Assembly (NCBI RefSeq): GCF_013283835.1 | Contig: NZ_CP054052.1 | Location: 2,542,001-2,606,000 of the forward strand | DNA length: 64,000 bases | From: Poseidonibacter lekithochrous | GTDB taxonomy: Bacteria > Campylobacterota > Campylobacteria > Campylobacterales > Arcobacteraceae | Direction: 5' to 3' | In this document: positions 63,375-64,000 of the stretch, piece by piece | How positions within the stretch are numbered: the first letter of the stretch is position 1 | Layout: the number at the start of each line of letters is the position of its first letter | Position numbers and translations under genes: made by a program | Notes under the pieces: generated by a model | What the model was told of the DNA's origin: nothing | What the model saw: the letters and a program-made list of their open reading frames with translations, nothing else | Database searches by the model: none

Positions 63375-64000
63375 TTAGTTCATAGAGTTTTTAAATTTTG
63401 TAAGTTCGTCTTCTATGCTTGGTACTCTCATAAAATGCTCTCCAATTAAGAAAGCATCAGCACCAATACCACTTAATCTTTTAATAGTTTCTGTATTTGA
63501 AACTCCAGATTCAGCAACAATGATTTTTCCATTTGGAATCATTGGAATTAATTTATCACATAATTCCATATCCATTTCAAATGTATCTAGATTTCTGTGA
63601 TTAATACCAATAATATTAGCTCCACATTTCATTGCTTTAGTTAAATCTTCTTTATCATGAATTTCTACTAATACTTCTAATCCAACGTGTAAAGCATATT
63701 CATATAATTCTTTTAGTTCTTTAGTTCCTAAAGATTTTGCAATTAATAAAATAAAGTCAGCTCCATATACTAAAGCTTCAACAATTTGATACTTATCAAC
63801 AATAAAGTCTTTTCTTAATAATGGTGTTGGTACATATCTTCTAATAGCAGTTAAGTATTCTAAATTACCTTGGAAGTAATGTGGTTCTGTTAAAACAGAA
63901 ATAGCATTAGCTCCACTATTACTATATGCTTGAGCAATTGCAATAGGATCAAAGTCTTCTTTTATAATACCTTTAGAAGGACTAGCTTTCTTAACCTCAG
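63375..64000 (-). CDS. trpC: Indole-3-glycerol phosphate synthase (5' end outside the window)
   Basis: 208 codons are visible; the N-terminal ~50 residues lie beyond the right edge. Barrel motifs in order: [10 protein letters not shown] (catalytic Lys), [39 protein letters not shown] and the final [12 protein letters not shown]. Converts CdRP to indole-3-glycerol phosphate in tryptophan synthesis. The frame stays open from 63375 to the edge. Confidence 0.93.
   Translation of the reverse strand, partial: EVKKASPSKGIIKEDFDPIAIAQAYSNSGANAISVLTEPHYFQGNLEYLTAIRRYVPTPLLRKDFIVDKYQIVEALVYGADFILLIAKSLGTKELKELYEYALHVGLEVLVEIHDKEDLTKAMKCGANIIGINHRNLDTFEMDMELCDKLIPMIPNGKIIVAESGVSNTETIKRLSGIGADAFLIGEHFMRVPSIEDELTKFKNSMN

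Noticed and set aside
1-64000. tRNA, rRNA, tmRNA or CRISPR elements
   Set aside because: No G/C-rich cloverleaf-like segment and no regularly spaced repeats were seen in the intergenic regions. A covariance-model scan would be needed to exclude small RNAs.

Overview
The window is AT-rich chromosomal DNA from a member of the Campylobacterota, most likely an Arcobacter-type marine genus. The basis is the strong A/T codon bias, the genes rny / 5-formyl-THF cyclo-ligase / TlpA / ftsY lying side by side and the block MsbA-like exporter / pyrD / M16 peptidase / dapA / FabL-like reductase, both orders as I remember them from Campylobacter, desulforubrerythrin-type peroxide reductases, and several histidine kinases with the IAHQWRQPL H-box common in this group. 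Almost every base is coding. I found no rRNA, tRNA or CRISPR array.

Layout. 1-3.8 kb: the start of a PhzF-like gene, a divergent AraC/GyrI-type regulator and a large histidine kinase with two solute-binding-protein modules. 3.8-11.6 kb: an accessory island. It has a gene-poor left flank with palindromes and a gene remnant, then a three-gene operon: a two-headed adenine methyltransferase of the M.FokI/M.LlaI type, a McrB-like AAA+ GTPase with an unusual inserted domain, and a McrC-like PD-(D/E)XK nuclease. It ends with a frameshifted orphan gene and a heavily decayed tyrosine recombinase. This is the most unusual part of the window and looks like an LlaI-like, GTP-dependent restriction-modification system left behind by a dead mobile element.

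11.6-25.3 kb: housekeeping and envelope genes (DUF2400 protein, nitroreductase, periplasmic binding protein, SDR, NhaC antiporter, lipoproteins, a 7TM histidine kinase with its response regulator, a YiaVW-like export cassette with an outer-membrane factor, a lone OppC-type permease, RsmD). 25.4-30.5 kb: DUF2062, rny, 5-FCL, TlpA, ftsY, LysE. 30.6-34.2 kb: a sensor protein / response regulator / histidine kinase trio next to a TsdA-like dihaem cytochrome c. 34.3-43 kb: small hydrolase, LpxR, radA, transglutaminase-like protein, ybeY, Ca2+/Na+ exchanger, a PerR-like regulator and two tandem rubrerythrins, then an EEP nuclease.

43-50 kb: murJ and a full caa3-type oxidase operon (SCO, subunits I, III, IV, II, haem O synthase). 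Subunit I carries the YSHPxV signature of A2-type oxidases and subunit II has two tandem cytochrome c domains. 50-58.7 kb: one long + strand run of biosynthetic genes (lipid exporter, pyrD, peptidase, truncated haemoglobin, dapA, enoyl-ACP reductase, pgsA, rseP, YggS). 58.7-61.4 kb: a tautomerase / monooxygenase / MFS operon with a divergent LysR regulator and a well-formed LysR box. The window closes with a Cache-domain histidine kinase and the 3' part of trpC.

Positions of domains are counted from the translations. Family assignments come from motif recognition only; no database search was run.
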